Positions 63,605 to 64,000 of a stretch of DNA of 64,000 bases are shown here, in pieces; the stretch's first letter is position 1, and the number at the start of each line of letters is the position of its first letter. The stretch is from Comamonadaceae bacterium. Its GTDB lineage: Bacteria; Pseudomonadota; Gammaproteobacteria; Burkholderiales; Burkholderiaceae_C. The stretch covers positions 62,001 to 126,000 of the forward strand of contig CANEXF010000007.1 in the NCBI GenBank assembly GCA_947443645.1, written 5' to 3'. The translations under genes were made by a program, and so were the position numbers. The notes under the pieces are model-generated. The model made no database searches, had not been told where the DNA came from, and saw only the letters and a list, made by a program, of their open reading frames with translations.

Positions 63605-64000
63605 ATCCTGCTTCAAATTTCGCGCTGCTGTGCTTGCCCTCGGGGCGCGCAAGCCGCTGGCCGGTCTGCTGCTGATGCTGCCTGCGCTGCTGCTTCAGGC
63701 GCAAGGTCTCAAGCCTTCGCCCCGGCTGCAGGTGCCCGATCTGGCGGCCATCAGCGTGGCCAGGCCAGGCAGCGCCTCAGAGGTGCAGCGGCAGGCCGAC
63801 TTCATTGTTGCCATCGTCAACTCCGAGCCGGTCACCAATAACGAGGTCCGCGCCAAATTGATACGCGCCGAGCAGCAGCTCAGCCAGCAAGGCGCGGCGT
63901 TGCCGCCACGCAGCGAGCTGGCCCGACAAGTGCTGGAGCGCCTTATAGGCGACAAGGCGCAGCTGCAGGAGGCCCGCAACTCAGGTCTGCGTGTTGAAGA
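63597..64000 (+). CDS. surA: periplasmic chaperone/peptidyl-prolyl isomerase SurA (3' end outside the window)
   Basis: First 134 codons only. The ATG at 63597 lies inside the end of lptD (different frame). A signal peptide with hydrophobic stretch LAGLLLMLPALLLQAQ is followed by the SurA N-domain: DFIVAIVNSEPVTNNEVRAK and LARQVLERLIGDKAQLQEAR. The lptD-surA pairing is classic. SurA escorts outer-membrane proteins, including LptD itself, to the BAM machine. Confidence 0.92.
   Translation, partial: MTKSCFKFRAAVLALGARKPLAGLLLMLPALLLQAQGLKPSPRLQVPDLAAISVARPGSASEVQRQADFIVAIVNSEPVTNNEVRAKLIRAEQQLSQQGAALPPRSELARQVLERLIGDKAQLQEARNSGLRVE

Overview
The window is GC-rich chromosomal DNA from a betaproteobacterium, most likely a member of the Comamonadaceae (Polaromonas/Rhodoferax-like). 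This rests on the gene order gyrB-dnaN-dnaA // rpmH-rnpA-yidD-yidC-mnmE, on the protein sequences, and on two families of short dispersed repeats that I associate from memory with that family. No phage, plasmid, insertion sequence, CRISPR array, tRNA or rRNA was recognised.

Layout. 1-14.3 kb: the edge of an OprB-like porin gene, a two-component system, and two complete tripartite heavy-metal-type RND efflux operons facing each other; the second also encodes a DUF3240 protein. 14.4-18 kb: a thiamine operon (riboswitch, thiC remnant, thiO, thiS, thiG, thiE) under a TPP riboswitch, in which thiC has shrunk to a 111-codon in-frame remnant. 18-27.5 kb: small periplasmic and redox proteins, an EEP-fold hydrolase, the division-site genes minCDE, an AarF/UbiB kinase-like gene and a DEDDh exonuclease. 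27.5-37.7 kb: the replication-origin neighbourhood, with gyrB, dnaN and dnaA leftward and rpmH, rnpA, yidD, yidC and mnmE rightward; DnaA boxes lie both between dnaA and dnaN (beside a run of TAG triplets) and upstream of dnaA. 37.8-47.6 kb: a cyclic-nucleotide-binding protein, a Kef-type antiporter, the LPS genes kdsD-kdsC-lptC followed by a short-chain dehydrogenase, a glycine-rich RNA-binding protein, an ammonium transporter and a UPF0016/GDT1 cation exporter. 47.6-57.6 kb: a SAM-II riboswitch and terminator ahead of metX-metW-chrA, then a SulP transporter, a hydroxypyruvate isomerase-like gene, psd, an M20 peptidase and a lipase-like hydrolase. 57.7-64 kb: an MFS transporter, rsmE, an AmgK-like sugar kinase, and divergently lptD and the start of surA.

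The most unusual signal is repetitive DNA inside genes. Repeat family A (a 48-bp unit, sometimes extended to an 81-bp composite) occurs within the reading frames of three unrelated enzymes: MetX, the M20 peptidase and the AmgK-like kinase. Each protein is enlarged by about 65-80 residues without loss of frame. The 48-bp unit is a multiple of three and has no stop codon in any of its six frames. The 81-bp composite is read in the same frame in two of the genes. Repeat family B (core GCTAY...RTAGCTGC..GCGC) has at least nine copies, five between genes and four inside genes (an RND adaptor, mnmE, an SDR and chrA); three of the four coding copies give a similar AM..[VI]A peptide. This resembles the protein-invading palindromic elements of Rickettsia and is the best candidate here for an under-described system. 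Other points of interest are the miniature thiC, a cysteine-free glutaredoxin fold, a structured leader before the UPF0016 gene, and the origin motifs.
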